DNA from: JABDBL01 sp963845445
GTDB taxonomy: Bacteria > Cyanobacteriota > Vampirovibrionia > Obscuribacterales > Obscuribacteraceae
Assembly (NCBI GenBank): GCA_963845445.1
Contig: CAWJSE010000002.1
Span: 2,480,001-2,544,000, forward strand
Direction: 5' to 3'
DNA length: 64,000 nt
The notes below the pieces were generated by a model. The model saw nothing but the letters and a program-made list of their open reading frames with translations. It ran no database searches and was not told the origin of the DNA. Position 1 is the stretch's first letter, and each line of letters starts with the position of its first letter. The position numbers and the translations under genes are program-made. Below, piece by piece: positions 46,649 to 55,921 of this stretch.

Positions 46649-47455
46649 ATGAATATACCTAGATTTTTTATAGCCCATCAGCTTATTAAGGAACCCACTG
46701 AGAGTATAGCTTTGCAGGATGCCAAGCTAATCAAACAAATCCGTAAAGTACTACGTCTTGAAAACGGATCCAGGATAGATATTCTTGATGGAAAAGGCAA
46801 CATTTATCATTGTATCTTACAAGTTTTGACTGCCAAACAAAACCGCGAATTGCTTCATGCCAAAATTGAAAGCAAGGAATACCTAGCTCATGAAACCCAG
46901 ACAAAAGTAACAATTGCCTTGCCGTTGATTAAAGCAAATCGTTTCGAATGGGCAATAGAAAAATTAACAGAGCTAGGCGTGGATACAATAACACCGGTTG
47001 CTTTATCGAGAAGCGTGGTCAAATTATCAGCTGATGAGAAGTCGGCGCAGACAAAATCAAAATTTATCCGCTGGCAAAAAATTGTTCAAGAAGCAGCTGA
47101 ACAATGCGAAAGACCCATAGCACCAAAACTAAGTACCCCTATTTCATTCGCAAACTGGCTTAAAAGCTTGGAAGACCAAAACCCTCCTCAACTGCGCATC
47201 ATTTGTGCCGAACGACAAAACGTCCAAACGTTAGAAAGTCTTCTTTACAACCGGATAAATTTACCATCTTCCTGTGCCATTGCCTTTGGTGCCGAAGGTG
47301 GTTTTACCGAAGAAGAAATTAAGCTAGCTCTTTGCCACCAATTTATTCCTGTTTCTCTAGGATCAATAATCCTTCGCACAGAAACAGCAGCAATATATAC
47401 ACTAGCGATAGTCAATGCATTTATTAGGATAATACAACAAGATCCACAACTATAG
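46649..47455 (+). CDS. rsmE: 16S rRNA m3U1498 methyltransferase RsmE
   Basis: This 268-aa SPOUT-class enzyme methylates U1498 of 16S rRNA. An N-terminal PUA-like domain (PRFFIAHQL, IRKVLRLENGSRIDILDG) precedes the knotted methyltransferase domain with EWAIEKLTELGVDTITPV, EAAEQCERP, GAEGGFTEEE and SLGSIILRTETAAIY. It is intact and of normal length. It is divergent from accD and has AAGAG before the ATG. Confidence 0.95.
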   Translation: MNIPRFFIAHQLIKEPTESIALQDAKLIKQIRKVLRLENGSRIDILDGKGNIYHCILQVLTAKQNRELLHAKIESKEYLAHETQTKVTIALPLIKANRFEWAIEKLTELGVDTITPVALSRSVVKLSADEKSAQTKSKFIRWQKIVQEAAEQCERPIAPKLSTPISFANWLKSLEDQNPPQLRIICAERQNVQTLESLLYNRINLPSSCAIAFGAEGGFTEEEIKLALCHQFIPVSLGSIILRTETAAIYTLAIVNAFIRIIQQDPQL

Positions 47456-47548
47456 CTTGCACCATCCTAGATATCACAATAACTCCGTCGCATTTTCGAT
47501 CAGCAATAAAAAGCGATCAAAAAAACTAAATAAAAGGACCGCAAAGAC

Positions 47549-47577
47549 TTGACAAATTCTTCATTTCCGAGTCTTAT
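47549..47577 (+). promoter_or_regulatory. Candidate sigma-70-type promoter for yggS-sepF
   Basis: A perfect -35 hexamer TTGACA (47549-47554) lies 17 bases before TCTTAT (47572-47577). A short inverted repeat TGACC-gaga-GGTCA (47584-47597) sits at the expected start of transcription and could be an operator. The ATG of the next gene is at 47631. This is motif evidence only. Confidence 0.4.
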
Positions 47578-47630
47578 ATTACATGACCGAGAGGTCACTG
47601 CCGGTGATGCACTTGGCTAACTAGAAAGGC

Positions 47631-48290
47631 ATGAGTGTAACTGAAAACATAACTCGCATAAGAGAACGTTTTAGTTCGCATTCAGTCAGGTTAATTGCTG
47701 TGACAAAAAACGCACGTAACAAACAAATTGAAGAAGCCTTTAATAGCGGTGTCACCGAATTTGGTGAAAGTCGCGTACAAGATGCCCTAAAAAAAATGGA
47801 CAGCATGCCTCCGTGGCTCATGGAGAAAGCTAGCTGGCATTTTATTGGACACCTGCAAACTAACAAAGTAAAGCAAGCGGTGGGCAAATTCGCAATGATT
47901 CACTCTGTTGATTCTTTGCGCTTAGCTCAAGAAATCTCTCGTGTGTCCTTGGCTAGACAAATTAATCAGCCAATTCTTTTGCAAGTAAAGCTAGCACCAG
48001 ATGAAAGCAAGTCTGGATTTGAGCCAGAACAACTAAAAGCCCATTTTTCTGAAATCGTCAAACTTCCAAATATCGAATGCCGTGGTCTAATGACCATAAC
48101 CCCACAAAATGCCACCGGAGCAGTACGACAAGAATGCTTTCATGGTTTAAAGCAATTGCGAGATGAGTTAGAGAAAGAGACAGGGGTTCAGCTACCAGAA
48201 CTTTCAATGGGCATGAGTGATGACTGGCAAGAAGCACTCTCCTGTGGATCAACTATGCTGCGAATAGGCACAGCGATTTTCCACGTATAG
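47631..48290 (+). CDS. YggS-type pyridoxal-phosphate homeostasis protein
   Basis: This 219-aa alanine-racemase-fold protein of the PLPBP/YggS family carries the cofactor lysine K26 in LIAVTKNAR. Further family motifs are TEFGESRVQDALKK, WHFIGHLQTNKVKQAV, HSVDSLRLAQEI and LSMGMSDDWQEAL. It buffers PLP and has no known enzyme activity. It lies directly upstream of sepF, the same neighbourhood as in Gram-positive bacteria (ylmE-ylmF) and Cyanobacteria. Confidence 0.95.
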   Translation: MSVTENITRIRERFSSHSVRLIAVTKNARNKQIEEAFNSGVTEFGESRVQDALKKMDSMPPWLMEKASWHFIGHLQTNKVKQAVGKFAMIHSVDSLRLAQEISRVSLARQINQPILLQVKLAPDESKSGFEPEQLKAHFSEIVKLPNIECRGLMTITPQNATGAVRQECFHGLKQLRDELEKETGVQLPELSMGMSDDWQEALSCGSTMLRIGTAIFHV

Positions 48291-48378
48291 ATTGGGGGCA
48301 CAGATAAAAATTTTAACTGATAACTGGTGATTTGGAAAAGGAATTAAGGATTTAAAAAAAAGGAATTAGGAGGAAATT

Positions 48379-48888
48379 GTGAGCATAGTTCAAAAATTTA
48401 AGAGCTTTTGGTTTGGTCCATCTGATAATTACGATCGTGAAGATTTCGAAGATTTGTTCGAAACTTCCGACGACGTTTATGCGACAAACGGTCAACTTGC
48501 CCTAGATACTAAATCAACTTCGTCTATAAGTAAAAACAGCATCCTTTTACCACCTTCGACTGGCGCTAAAGTAGTTGACCACCCCAGCGCCCAGCCTGCA
48601 AGCGAAGTACTGGTTATTGAACCACGCGCTTTTGAGGAATCTTTGGAGATTGTCGAACACTTACGTACCCGCAAATCCGTTCTTCTCAATTTACACATGG
48701 TAGATAAAGAGGGTTCCCAACGCATTGTTGATTTCTTATCTGGCGCTTGTCACGCCATAGACGGACATCAACAAAAGATAGGCGAAGGGGTGTTCCTTTT
48801 TGCTCCAGCCACTGTAGTGATTAGCTCCGAATCTAATTCTTCTAAAGCGATCAAAGATGTCTTCTGGAACAAGAGCCAAATTCTCTAA
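48379..48888 (+). CDS. sepF: Cell division protein SepF
   Basis: This 169-aa protein has an N-terminal amphipathic membrane-binding helix (IVQKFKSFWFG), an acidic linker and the C-terminal SepF domain (LVIEPRAFEESLEIVEHL, SVLLNLHMVDKEGSQRIVDFL, FLFAPATVVIS). SepF anchors FtsZ to the membrane. The start is GTG at 48379, decided by AGGAGG at 48368-48373 five bases upstream. It follows yggS by 88 bases and a strong hairpin closes the unit. Confidence 0.95.
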   Translation: MSIVQKFKSFWFGPSDNYDREDFEDLFETSDDVYATNGQLALDTKSTSSISKNSILLPPSTGAKVVDHPSAQPASEVLVIEPRAFEESLEIVEHLRTRKSVLLNLHMVDKEGSQRIVDFLSGACHAIDGHQQKIGEGVFLFAPATVVISSESNSSKAIKDVFWNKSQIL

Positions 48889-48914
48889 AATACATCAATA
48901 ATTGCTAATTTTTA

Positions 48915-48963
48915 AAAATATAAATAGGGATTCGCTTTTAAAGCCTCACCCTATTTATATTTT
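48915..48963. terminator. 15-bp inverted repeat after sepF
   Basis: Arms 48915-48929 and 48949-48963 are perfect complements with a 19-base loop. T-rich sequence follows on the plus strand. The stem starts 26 bases after the sepF stop and 28 bases separate it from the convergent stop at 48991, so it can serve both genes. Confidence 0.65.
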
Positions 48964-48990
48964 CACTTGATTTTTTATTCATTTCCCCTT

Positions 48991-50520
48991 TCAATGTACT
49001 GGGATTTGCTTTAAAAGAGTATCCATGTTGTCCAATAAAAGCAATCTTGTCTTATAGTGATTACTCGGTAACATATCCGAATGTCTTAGCTTCCAACTGG
49101 ATCCTTCGAATACTACCCATAATCTAGCCGTTTCAAGTACGCTGAATGATACTCCTGCTGTATAAGTGGTACTCCCGGCAGCATAGAATTTTGCTGCTGT
49201 GGACGCGCTTTGTGGATAATGCCAGCCGGCAATCATTCCCATTAGCCCATTTGTCATTTTTGTTGGACCGACAATACCGGCATAAACAACGTTTTCAAAG
49301 AAAGTCCCACGAGCTTCCTTCTGTTCTTTTTTCAGATATTGATTTCTCATAAACATAATCTTTTCTTGATCTGCATATAAAGACCGTCGATTAGAAACAG
49401 CTCTCCCATAATCTGTGCTCGTAGAACGGTTGTCGTTGATTGCCAAAAATTGACGATAATCAGCAGAGTATGCCCCTATTGTAGAAGTATGCACATCGGC
49501 AGCTTCTTGGGAAACTATGTCACGGGCAGTCAACCCAGAAATATTACCAGTTACACGACCTACAGCTGGAGTTATCAAAATAATCACACCGGATATAAGG
49601 GTAAGTAAGCCGCCCGCACCAAATAGATTGGCACGGCGCACATGGTAACCTTCCAATCCCAATATATTCCCCGCACCGCCAGTCATATTTTTAGCCAAAT
49701 CAGTCAGATAAGCACCATTTTGCACTAACCAGAATTTTTTGCAACCGGAATGATAATCAACATATTCGAGCAAATAAAGATCTCTTAAATCCCTCAATAA
49801 TTTTCCTTCCGCTTCAGCCACTGTTCTGTCTTCCCCAGAAAAATCAGCTACCGCAGTCAAAGCCATGCGGCGCTGCTCGATAAGATTATCGATTTCTGCA
49901 TGCAATTTGTGCACCCGTTTCCTATAAGCTGACGGATTAAGACCTTTTTTCCGTAAGGAGCAATAATTTACAAAATTAAGTCCCAACTCTAACAAATCTC
50001 CTCCGGTTCCAATTGAATTACCAATCAATGGCAATCTTGCCGCGGCCCTTAAATTATTCCTTTGGCTAGGTGAAGAATGTGGTTTTATTATGGTGCCACT
50101 TTTAATGCTCGGTCGGGTCTTTTCACTAGCCACTTGATACTGCGGTGGCATAGCCAATATTAGTCCAGCTAGAGTAAGACTGGAATTAGTTTCTCCATAA
50201 GCAAATAATCTTCTCTGTCGCCATGGGTTAGTCAGCATAGTTTGCTGCCGAAAGATAGTATTTAGTCTTTCCAGCTCCAATTCTTTGCCTAAAACTTTCC
50301 TGGTCAGCTCATCCACTGCCGAGCCAGGGACAGCTGCCAATTGCACTGGCACACTATGGTTTTTATCATCAGCTAATGAGTCCGCCGGATGAATACTATC
50401 ATCAAGATAAAATGGTATTGCCACAACCGGCAGATAAAACTGACGTATGAGCAATATGGCAGTAAGGATTAGAGCTAAGCTGCGTTCAGTGCTCAGTGGT
50501 ATGTACACGAGGTATTTCAA
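48991..50520 (-). CDS. Hypothetical membrane protein
   Basis: This 509-aa protein is not recognised. It has an N-terminal hydrophobic segment (about residues 13-35; signal anchor or signal peptide). A long helical, charged middle includes KRVHKLHAEIDNLIEQRR. A second membrane segment lies near 305-320 (LLTLISGVIILITPAVG), and another hydrophobic part near 415-430. The rest is likely outside the cytoplasm. The start is uncertain: a TTG at 50520 overlaps the sensor-kinase 3' end by 35 bases, and a GTG at 50508 is an alternative. The overlap suggests that it was co-transcribed with that kinase and may have lost its partner. Confidence 0.7.
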   Translation of the reverse strand: MKYLVYIPLSTERSLALILTAILLIRQFYLPVVAIPFYLDDSIHPADSLADDKNHSVPVQLAAVPGSAVDELTRKVLGKELELERLNTIFRQQTMLTNPWRQRRLFAYGETNSSLTLAGLILAMPPQYQVASEKTRPSIKSGTIIKPHSSPSQRNNLRAAARLPLIGNSIGTGGDLLELGLNFVNYCSLRKKGLNPSAYRKRVHKLHAEIDNLIEQRRMALTAVADFSGEDRTVAEAEGKLLRDLRDLYLLEYVDYHSGCKKFWLVQNGAYLTDLAKNMTGGAGNILGLEGYHVRRANLFGAGGLLTLISGVIILITPAVGRVTGNISGLTARDIVSQEAADVHTSTIGAYSADYRQFLAINDNRSTSTDYGRAVSNRRSLYADQEKIMFMRNQYLKKEQKEARGTFFENVVYAGIVGPTKMTNGLMGMIAGWHYPQSASTAAKFYAAGSTTYTAGVSFSVLETARLWVVFEGSSWKLRHSDMLPSNHYKTRLLLLDNMDTLLKQIPVH

Positions 50521-52148
50521 ACCAAAATGTTGAGCCTTTTCCTAATTCTGTATCTATGCCGACTGAGCCACCATGCTGTTCTATCAGTGATTTACAAATT
50601 GCCAAGCCCAAACCGGTTCCTCCTTTCGGTTGGTTAACTGAGTCAACTTGCTGAAACATGCGAAACAGCTTAGGTACATTGCGAGGATCAATGCCTGGCC
50701 CTTTATCCATCACAGAAAAGCGCACTGCATTACCGCTGGCAGAAGTGTTAATGGAAACCGATTGCTCAGCATCAGAAAATTTTACAGCGTTAGAAATGAA
50801 ATTAGTGAGAATCTGTATTAAGCGATCTTTATCAGCCTTTATCAAATCATTATCACCAATTTCTGCAATTAACTGCACTTTATATTGTAAGGCGAAGCCA
50901 GTCACAGCAATAATGGTTTGTTCAATAATTTCTTTAGGCTCTATATTTTCAATATGAAGCTCAAGTTTACCGGCCTCAAGTTTTTTGATATCCAGAATAT
51001 CGTTTATCAGCCTTATCAACCGCTCTGTTTCAGTTAGTCCCACTGTAACGAGACTGGCAGCCCGTTCAGAAAGTTCACCCACTCTGCCACCGGCCAGCAG
51101 ACTAAAAACTCCCTTCATTGATGTCAAGGGAGTGCGTAATTCATGAGAAACGGTCGAATAAAATTGACTCACCTGCTGTTCAGCCTCTTTAGCTACACTA
51201 ATATCATTATTAATCTCGAGAAAAGCGACTGGATAGCCTGTCTCATCCTTTTTATAGACCATCGGCTTGCCACCACAATAGTTTGCCCAGTCTTAGTATG
51301 GTGGGTTAGTTCTCCTTCCCATTTCCCGAATTGAAGAATGTTCGATTCGATATTTTCCCGCTCAATTGGAAAATTTGTTTGCAAAAGTTCATGTACAGTT
51401 TTGCCCATCGCCTCCACCCGCAAATACCCATACAATTTTTCAGCGCCATTATTCCAAAAAGTAATTTTGCCATCCAAGTCACGAACTATAATGGCATCAT
51501 GCGTCAAATTTAATAAGTCGGCTTGACTCTGTAATTGCTGCTCGCGTTCCGACAGAACCAACTCTACTTCTTGAAATTTTCGAGCTATCAAAAAGATGGC
51601 CAATTCCCAGCTAACTATGCAAAAAGTGACCATAATAGCCAAGCCTGACTCAAAACTATACAGCCCTATTTGTTGACCTCTCAACCTGAACCAACCAATA
51701 AGAACAGGTACCCATAAAGCCAGCGGCACAAAACGTCTTAAAATTTCACCGGTTCTAGTTTGACTCGTAAATGTGCGCATTAAAGCCAGTTGTGGTTCTA
51801 AAAACAATATGCCAATAGAGATTAATATGAAACCAATAGCTGTATGGGCAGCAATGGCCGTCATATGCCCAACTGCATATAGCTCTTTGGCATTTAGGAA
51901 ATATCCCATTAGAGCGAGAATACCAATAATGCCACCAAAAAATCCGCAGCATTGAGCAATAGTAATGGCCGAGCCCTTTTCCCTTTTCAGGCTCAATAAA
52001 CATAGGGCCAGTGCAAAATTTACTTGCATCGCCGCCGTAAAAGGAGAAGGCCTCCCTGGAGGAGAGAGATCCAAGATAGAAACTCTTTGTTTAAAAAATA
52101 ATTCGTCGATATATAAATTAAGCCCAAATATATATTCGAGAATAGTTA
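50486..52148 (-). pseudogene. Sensor histidine kinase, 3' portion (split by IS, also frameshifted)
   Basis: This is the downstream part of a kinase cut by an insertion sequence at 52149. It contains the remaining membrane helices of the N-terminal sensor region, a PAS domain (DAIIVRDLDGKITFWNNGAEKLYGY) and a HisKA domain with the phospho-acceptor in FYSTVSHELRTPLTSMKG. An ATPase domain follows (NFISNAVKF, DKGPGID, GGTGLGLAICKSL). A second lesion is a missing base at 51259-51260, where VVASRW changes frame before VYKKDETGYPVAF. Without the IS and with that base restored, the whole gene (from 54139) is exactly 650 codons including stop. No response regulator is adjacent. Confidence 0.85.
52143..52148. 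repeat. Target-site duplication, copy 1
   Basis: TAGTTA flanks the low-coordinate end of the insertion sequence and is repeated at the other end. Keeping one copy rejoins the kinase in frame. Confidence 0.8.
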
Positions 52149-53847
52149 GTTCACGCTGAAAATCGACTATTTTAATATTCGATTTTTCGGGCAATATTTT
52201 TTGACCAAATATTTTGAATTATCTATGACCAGCCAGGTTTAGGTTTTAGGCTATCAGTTTTAACAAGGTATCTGTTCTTTGTGTTGCCTGTTCTTGTTTT
52301 ACTTGTCTTGCCCACTTTTTTAAGTTCCAGGCTGTTATTGCCAGGCTGACATTTAAAGTATCGCCCACCGTTCCTGTATACCGGCAGCGATTCATGCGAT
52401 GGTCAGTTTTTAGATGTCCTATTACTGCTTCTAGCGTATTACGCTTTCTTTGTATCCGTTTAAAATGTGCTTTATTGTGGTCAGGATGTGGCTTTTTGCC
52501 CTTTGCTTGAATTGCTAAGCGTTTTATTTTGCTTACTCTATCTGAAAAATTCTTTGTATGGTAGCCACGATCTGCACCAAGCTCATCTGGAACGTCACCA
52601 AAAGTCTTTTCCCAATCTTCTACTGCTGGGTCCAATGCCCTTACGTCGGCAACATTTTCATTGTATTCCTGATGACCGACAATGAAATGATTCCTGTCTG
52701 CGGACAAGCTAACTTTTGCTCCAAATTCATATCTCTTACCGCGCTTTCCTTTAGCTATACACGTACTCTCTGGCTCGTGCATACTAAAAACTTTTTCTTT
52801 AGCCTCTATTTTTTCTTCGTTAAGTCTAGCTTGGGCTTGCTTTATTACTCTGCCGACTAAATCAGCTTCTTTTTTTAGTTGCTCTTTTATTGCATTAATA
52901 GTTGCTTGTTGTACTTCATCAGTTTTTTTCTTTACCGCTTTCTGTGCTGAAGCAGCCACTTTCAACATTTCTTTAGCGTATTGCATTAAGTTTCTAAGTC
53001 CCTCAGCAATTCTTTCTTTGCGACCTCTGCCCAACTTGTTAATTTTGAGAATCTGTTTGCGTATCAGTCTTTTAAAGCTTCTGGCATGAACACTTAATCC
53101 TTTAGCTTTTAGTTGATCGATCTTTTTTTTTACGCGACGAATACCACGAGCCAGAAGACTGCTATCTGTTGGATATGCAATATTCTTTTCTTGAGCGGTT
53201 GTGTCTACCAGTTGTGTTTTTCTGGATATTCTTCCTTCTTGATAGAGCTGAGTTTTAATCAGGTCTTCGATAATTTTCATTCCTTCTTTGTCTAATCTAC
53301 GTCTGAATTTAGTAATAGTAGAGGCATCTAGAGGCTTGTCTTTTGACCATTCTGAGACTTGCCAGTGTAAACCACAAAAGTATTTAAAATAGATATTTTC
53401 ATTGAGCATACTTGCTACTGTTCTATCTGAAAGGTTGTAGAGGTGTTTAAGCAAAAGCAAGCCAACCATGAGTCTTATACGTTTGGCATTACGACCGGTT
53501 TTCTTGAAGAATTTTTGTAATTGGTACTGTAAAGTATCCCAGTCAATTCTGTTAGCCAGGATGACAAGTTCATGGTCTGGATTAAGATTTACTCTGAGTA
53601 ATTCAGAAGCGATAGTAAGCTGGTATGATTCTTTCTTAAGGCTCATGAAATCTCCTTTCTGTGCAATTAGAGTTTTAATTTCAACTACAATGATCTCACA
53701 GAAATGACTTCCTGAGCCAACCTTATTACTAATCTAAAAAAACTAATATCAAAACAAAGTGCAGTGCCGGTTTTGAATATTCACTCAATTATTTCGGATA
53801 ACCTTTCCATATATTGCCCCCTGCCGAACCTATTCGGCAGCACGAAC
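52149..53847 (-). mobile_element. Insertion sequence (IS5/IS1182-like DDE type), 1,699 bp
   Basis: The ends are defined by a 6-bp duplication TAGTTA (52143-52148 and 53848-53853). The terminal inverted repeats are imperfect: GTTCACGCTG at one end and GTTCGTGCTG at the other match at eight of ten positions. One transposase gene fills most of the element. Removing it with one duplication copy makes the interrupted kinase read GGLTILEYIFGLNL without a break. The exact family cannot be settled by eye. Confidence 0.85.
52246..53646 (-). CDS. DDE transposase
   Basis: This 466-aa intact transposase has an N-terminal DUF772-like domain (RIRLMVGLLLLKHLYNLSD, LDASTITKFRRRL). The first catalytic Asp is in QLVDTTAQEKNIAYPTD. 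A long Lys-rich coiled insertion (about 180-280) follows, then the second Asp in LGADRGYHTKNF and the Glu in RNTLEAVIGHLKTDHRMNR. The closing NVSLAITAWNLKKW is typical of the IS5/IS1182-type group. The frame is undamaged, so the element may still be active. The ATG is preceded by AAAGGAG. Confidence 0.95.
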   Translation of the reverse strand: MSLKKESYQLTIASELLRVNLNPDHELVILANRIDWDTLQYQLQKFFKKTGRNAKRIRLMVGLLLLKHLYNLSDRTVASMLNENIYFKYFCGLHWQVSEWSKDKPLDASTITKFRRRLDKEGMKIIEDLIKTQLYQEGRISRKTQLVDTTAQEKNIAYPTDSSLLARGIRRVKKKIDQLKAKGLSVHARSFKRLIRKQILKINKLGRGRKERIAEGLRNLMQYAKEMLKVAASAQKAVKKKTDEVQQATINAIKEQLKKEADLVGRVIKQAQARLNEEKIEAKEKVFSMHEPESTCIAKGKRGKRYEFGAKVSLSADRNHFIVGHQEYNENVADVRALDPAVEDWEKTFGDVPDELGADRGYHTKNFSDRVSKIKRLAIQAKGKKPHPDHNKAHFKRIQRKRNTLEAVIGHLKTDHRMNRCRYTGTVGDTLNVSLAITAWNLKKWARQVKQEQATQRTDTLLKLIA

Positions 53848-53853
53848 TAGTTA
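53848..53853. repeat. Target-site duplication, copy 2
   Basis: This is the second copy of TAGTTA, at the high-coordinate end of the insertion sequence and inside the interrupted kinase gene. Confidence 0.8.
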
Positions 53854-54139
53854 AACCTCCCAAAAGAAGAAGGGCAATAGCAATTATTGACGCTATCCAG
53901 CGATAAATTGCAGATTGGGGAGAAAATTGTTCACAGCCAAGCAACACTAGAGTCGCCGCACCGGCTAACACAAAACCCAGAGCAGTATTAACTTTCATAG
54001 TTACCCAGGCAGAATTTAAGCTGGTGAGAATGGGAATATGAGCTACCCAACCGTAGATAACTATAAAACCAATTAAGGTGGCAACAGCAGCGCAGACAAA
54101 AGAAATTTTTCTGTAGATAGTAAAATTCGTGTCCGTCAT
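53848..54139 (-). pseudogene. Sensor histidine kinase, 5' portion (split by IS)
   Basis: This is the N-terminal part of the interrupted kinase: start at ATG 54139 (MTDTNFTIYRK), then two or more membrane helices (VCAAVATLIGFIVIYGWVA, TALGFVLAGAATLVLLG, IIAIALLLLGGLT). The frame then runs into IS sequence and stops at 53789. The frame opens further upstream at a GTG (54199), but GGATG before the ATG and family layout favour 54139. The promoter must lie in the 54140-54411 gap, where I see no other gene. Confidence 0.8.
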
Positions 54140-54411
54140 TAGCATCCAATGATAGCAAATTAGATCTTCTTTCACGCCGCGGTCACAAAACCGCCACACA
54201 CTTCATAGACAATACATTTTTGTTCGTACAATCTTAAAGTTGATGACAAAGTACATTGTCTTGGATCAAGCTTACGAATTAATCCACTTTGATCTTTATG
54301 CCTGAATATTTGAGCCGCTTCCATGCGCTTCGATAATATGCCGATAAATCGCAGATAAAACAAGCTGCGAAGATGCAATTAATCAAATAGAGATATTGCC
54401 GACTAGCTTTA

Positions 54412-54757
54412 TTACGCCCTTACCAGCGCTTTATTTACAAAGTCTCTTACAGTGTTTAGAAATATCCCTGTTTCCTCTAAATGAGCGACATGTGCACTAT
54501 TCTCAAATATTACTAACGTCGATCCAGGCATACACGATTGATAATACTGCACCGTTTCAGGCGACGCTTCATCATAACGGCCACAAGTAAATACGGGAAT
54601 CAGCCAAACTTTCTATGGGACGAATATAATCACTTGGATAACCAGGACCACCATGAAGTGCAATTAAAGGAATAGCCTCTTTATGCTCGGAGCCTACAAT
54701 CTCGTACCAGACTTTGCCACCGCGAACTTGAATAAATCCTGTTTGACGCTCAGTCAT
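54412..54757 (-). pseudogene. Proline-iminopeptidase-like alpha/beta hydrolase with its middle deleted
   Basis: The 5' part reads FIQVRGGKVWYEIVG, then LIALHGGPGYPSDYIRPIES up to LADSR, the N-terminus of prolyl-aminopeptidase-type hydrolases with the oxyanion HGGPG. In the next frame the text continues directly with IPVFTCGRYDEASPETVQYY, then STLVIFENSAHVAHLEE and a stop at 54412, the C-terminus with catalytic Asp and His. The central part with the nucleophile serine and lid, roughly 150-180 residues, is gone. The family is near 290 aa; 115 codons remain. Confidence 0.8.
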
Positions 54758-54790
54758 GTAAGATCTGCTAACCTCCTAACAATGCCATTT

Positions 54791-55615
54791 CTAAAAGGTC
54801 TTACTAAACCAAGGCATTGGGTTCGTGGCTACTTTATTGACGTATAGACTGAGATGCAAATGCGGACCATTGGCCCGGCCTGTGGCTCCCACATTGCCAA
54901 TTTGTTCACCAGCTTCTACCAGATCTCCCTCTTTTACTTTGATTTTTTGCAAATGAATATAAATACTCACCACACCTTGTCCGTGATCAATAGCCACTAC
55001 ATTGCCATGCAGCCTAAAATTCTTATGTGCCAGCACCACTTTGCCGTCAGCACAAGCATAAACTGGTTGTCCCAGTGACCCCGCAAAGTCTAAGCCTGAA
55101 TGATAATAGTCCTTTAGTAATTTGCCATTAACAATTCTTTTGAGACCAAATTTCGCAGACGTTTTAGCCTCACAAGGTTTGGTAAAAGTTCCCTGCCATA
55201 ACCTTTTGTCAGACAATGCACTCTTAGCTGTATTCATAGCTTCTTCTTCACCAGGAGACAGCAAAAAGTTGTCTTTGCTTTTGGGTAAAGTCAGTCTTTG
55301 TACCGGGAAAAGACCATCCTGCACTGTTATAGTAGATTTTTCCTCGCCAATACAAATCGGGTATTTACCTGGCTTTAAATCTGCAGGAATAGCTACTAAA
55401 CAATGATAAGTATTCTCGGATAGGGGAAATAATTTGTATGTTTGCCCATTGAATGACAGCTGTTCAACTTTATCCTGGCTTTGTTCATTTTTATAGTTTA
55501 TCTCAATCGTTTCACCCTGTGCCGCTGCAGATTTAGATAATTCTATGGCCGCCCAAGCAGGCGGGAGCGCTATCAGTCCAATAAAGACCAAAAAGAAAAC
55601 ACTAGGCAATTTCAT
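54791..55615 (-). CDS. Secreted M23-family peptidoglycan metallopeptidase
   Basis: This 274-aa exported endopeptidase has a signal peptide (residues 1-22, ending PPAWA). A beta-rich domain follows (about 25-100). The C-terminal LytM/M23 domain holds zinc ligands H172 and D176 in YHSGLDFAGS and H254 in GPHLHLSL, with H221 in YIHLQ. All catalytic residues are present, so it should cut peptide cross-links in the cell wall. It begins two bases after the PC4 gene stop and is probably translationally coupled to it. Confidence 0.93.
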   Translation of the reverse strand: MKLPSVFFLVFIGLIALPPAWAAIELSKSAAAQGETIEINYKNEQSQDKVEQLSFNGQTYKLFPLSENTYHCLVAIPADLKPGKYPICIGEEKSTITVQDGLFPVQRLTLPKSKDNFLLSPGEEEAMNTAKSALSDKRLWQGTFTKPCEAKTSAKFGLKRIVNGKLLKDYYHSGLDFAGSLGQPVYACADGKVVLAHKNFRLHGNVVAIDHGQGVVSIYIHLQKIKVKEGDLVEAGEQIGNVGATGRANGPHLHLSLYVNKVATNPMPWFSKTF

Positions 55616-55617
55616 AA

Positions 55618-55842
55618 TTATTCTTTTGCAGGTTGTTCTTTAGCTAACAACTGATCAATGGCAACGCGCAATGCTTCTATTTTATCCATTGGCAGGGTCA
55701 CACCTTTTTTGGTGGGTTTTTCTTCGTTATTATCCATATACCATTCACGTATATGAAGGTATTTCGTACCTTTGAATTCACTTATGTATGCATACACTTT
55801 TTCGCCGCGTGGCTTATCATGCACGCTTATTTTATCTTCCAC
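55618..55842 (-). CDS. PC4/YdbC-family transcriptional coactivator-like protein
   Basis: This 74-aa single-stranded-nucleic-acid-binding protein of the PC4 (p15) family carries KYLHIREWYMDN, then PTKKGVTLPMDKIEALRVAI, the strand-strand-helix signature. Bacterial members bind ssDNA and their role is unclear. The start is a GTG at 55842 with a strong GGAGG six bases upstream. It precedes the M23 peptidase gene. Confidence 0.88.
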   Translation of the reverse strand: MEDKISVHDKPRGEKVYAYISEFKGTKYLHIREWYMDNNEEKPTKKGVTLPMDKIEALRVAIDQLLAKEQPAKE

Positions 55843-55897
55843 AATAAACCTCCAGGGATTAATCTATAAGTATCTAGTAATTTATCAGCTATTAGTA

Positions 55898-55918
55898 AAA
55901 TAGCCAACCGGTCTATTT
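55898..55918 (-). terminator. Short stem-loop after the adenine methylase gene
   Basis: The arms aaatagcc (55898-55905) and ggtctattt (55910-55918) pair with one bulged base around a 4-base loop. On the minus strand the stem is followed by TTTTACTAAT. It lies four bases after the methylase stop at 55922. Confidence 0.35.
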
Positions 55919-55921
55919 AAT

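Noticed and set aside
54172..54378. Minus-strand 68-codon frame upstream of the kinase
   Set aside because: Starts with a TTG without a ribosome site, no family likeness, and overlaps the expected kinase leader; more likely the promoter region.
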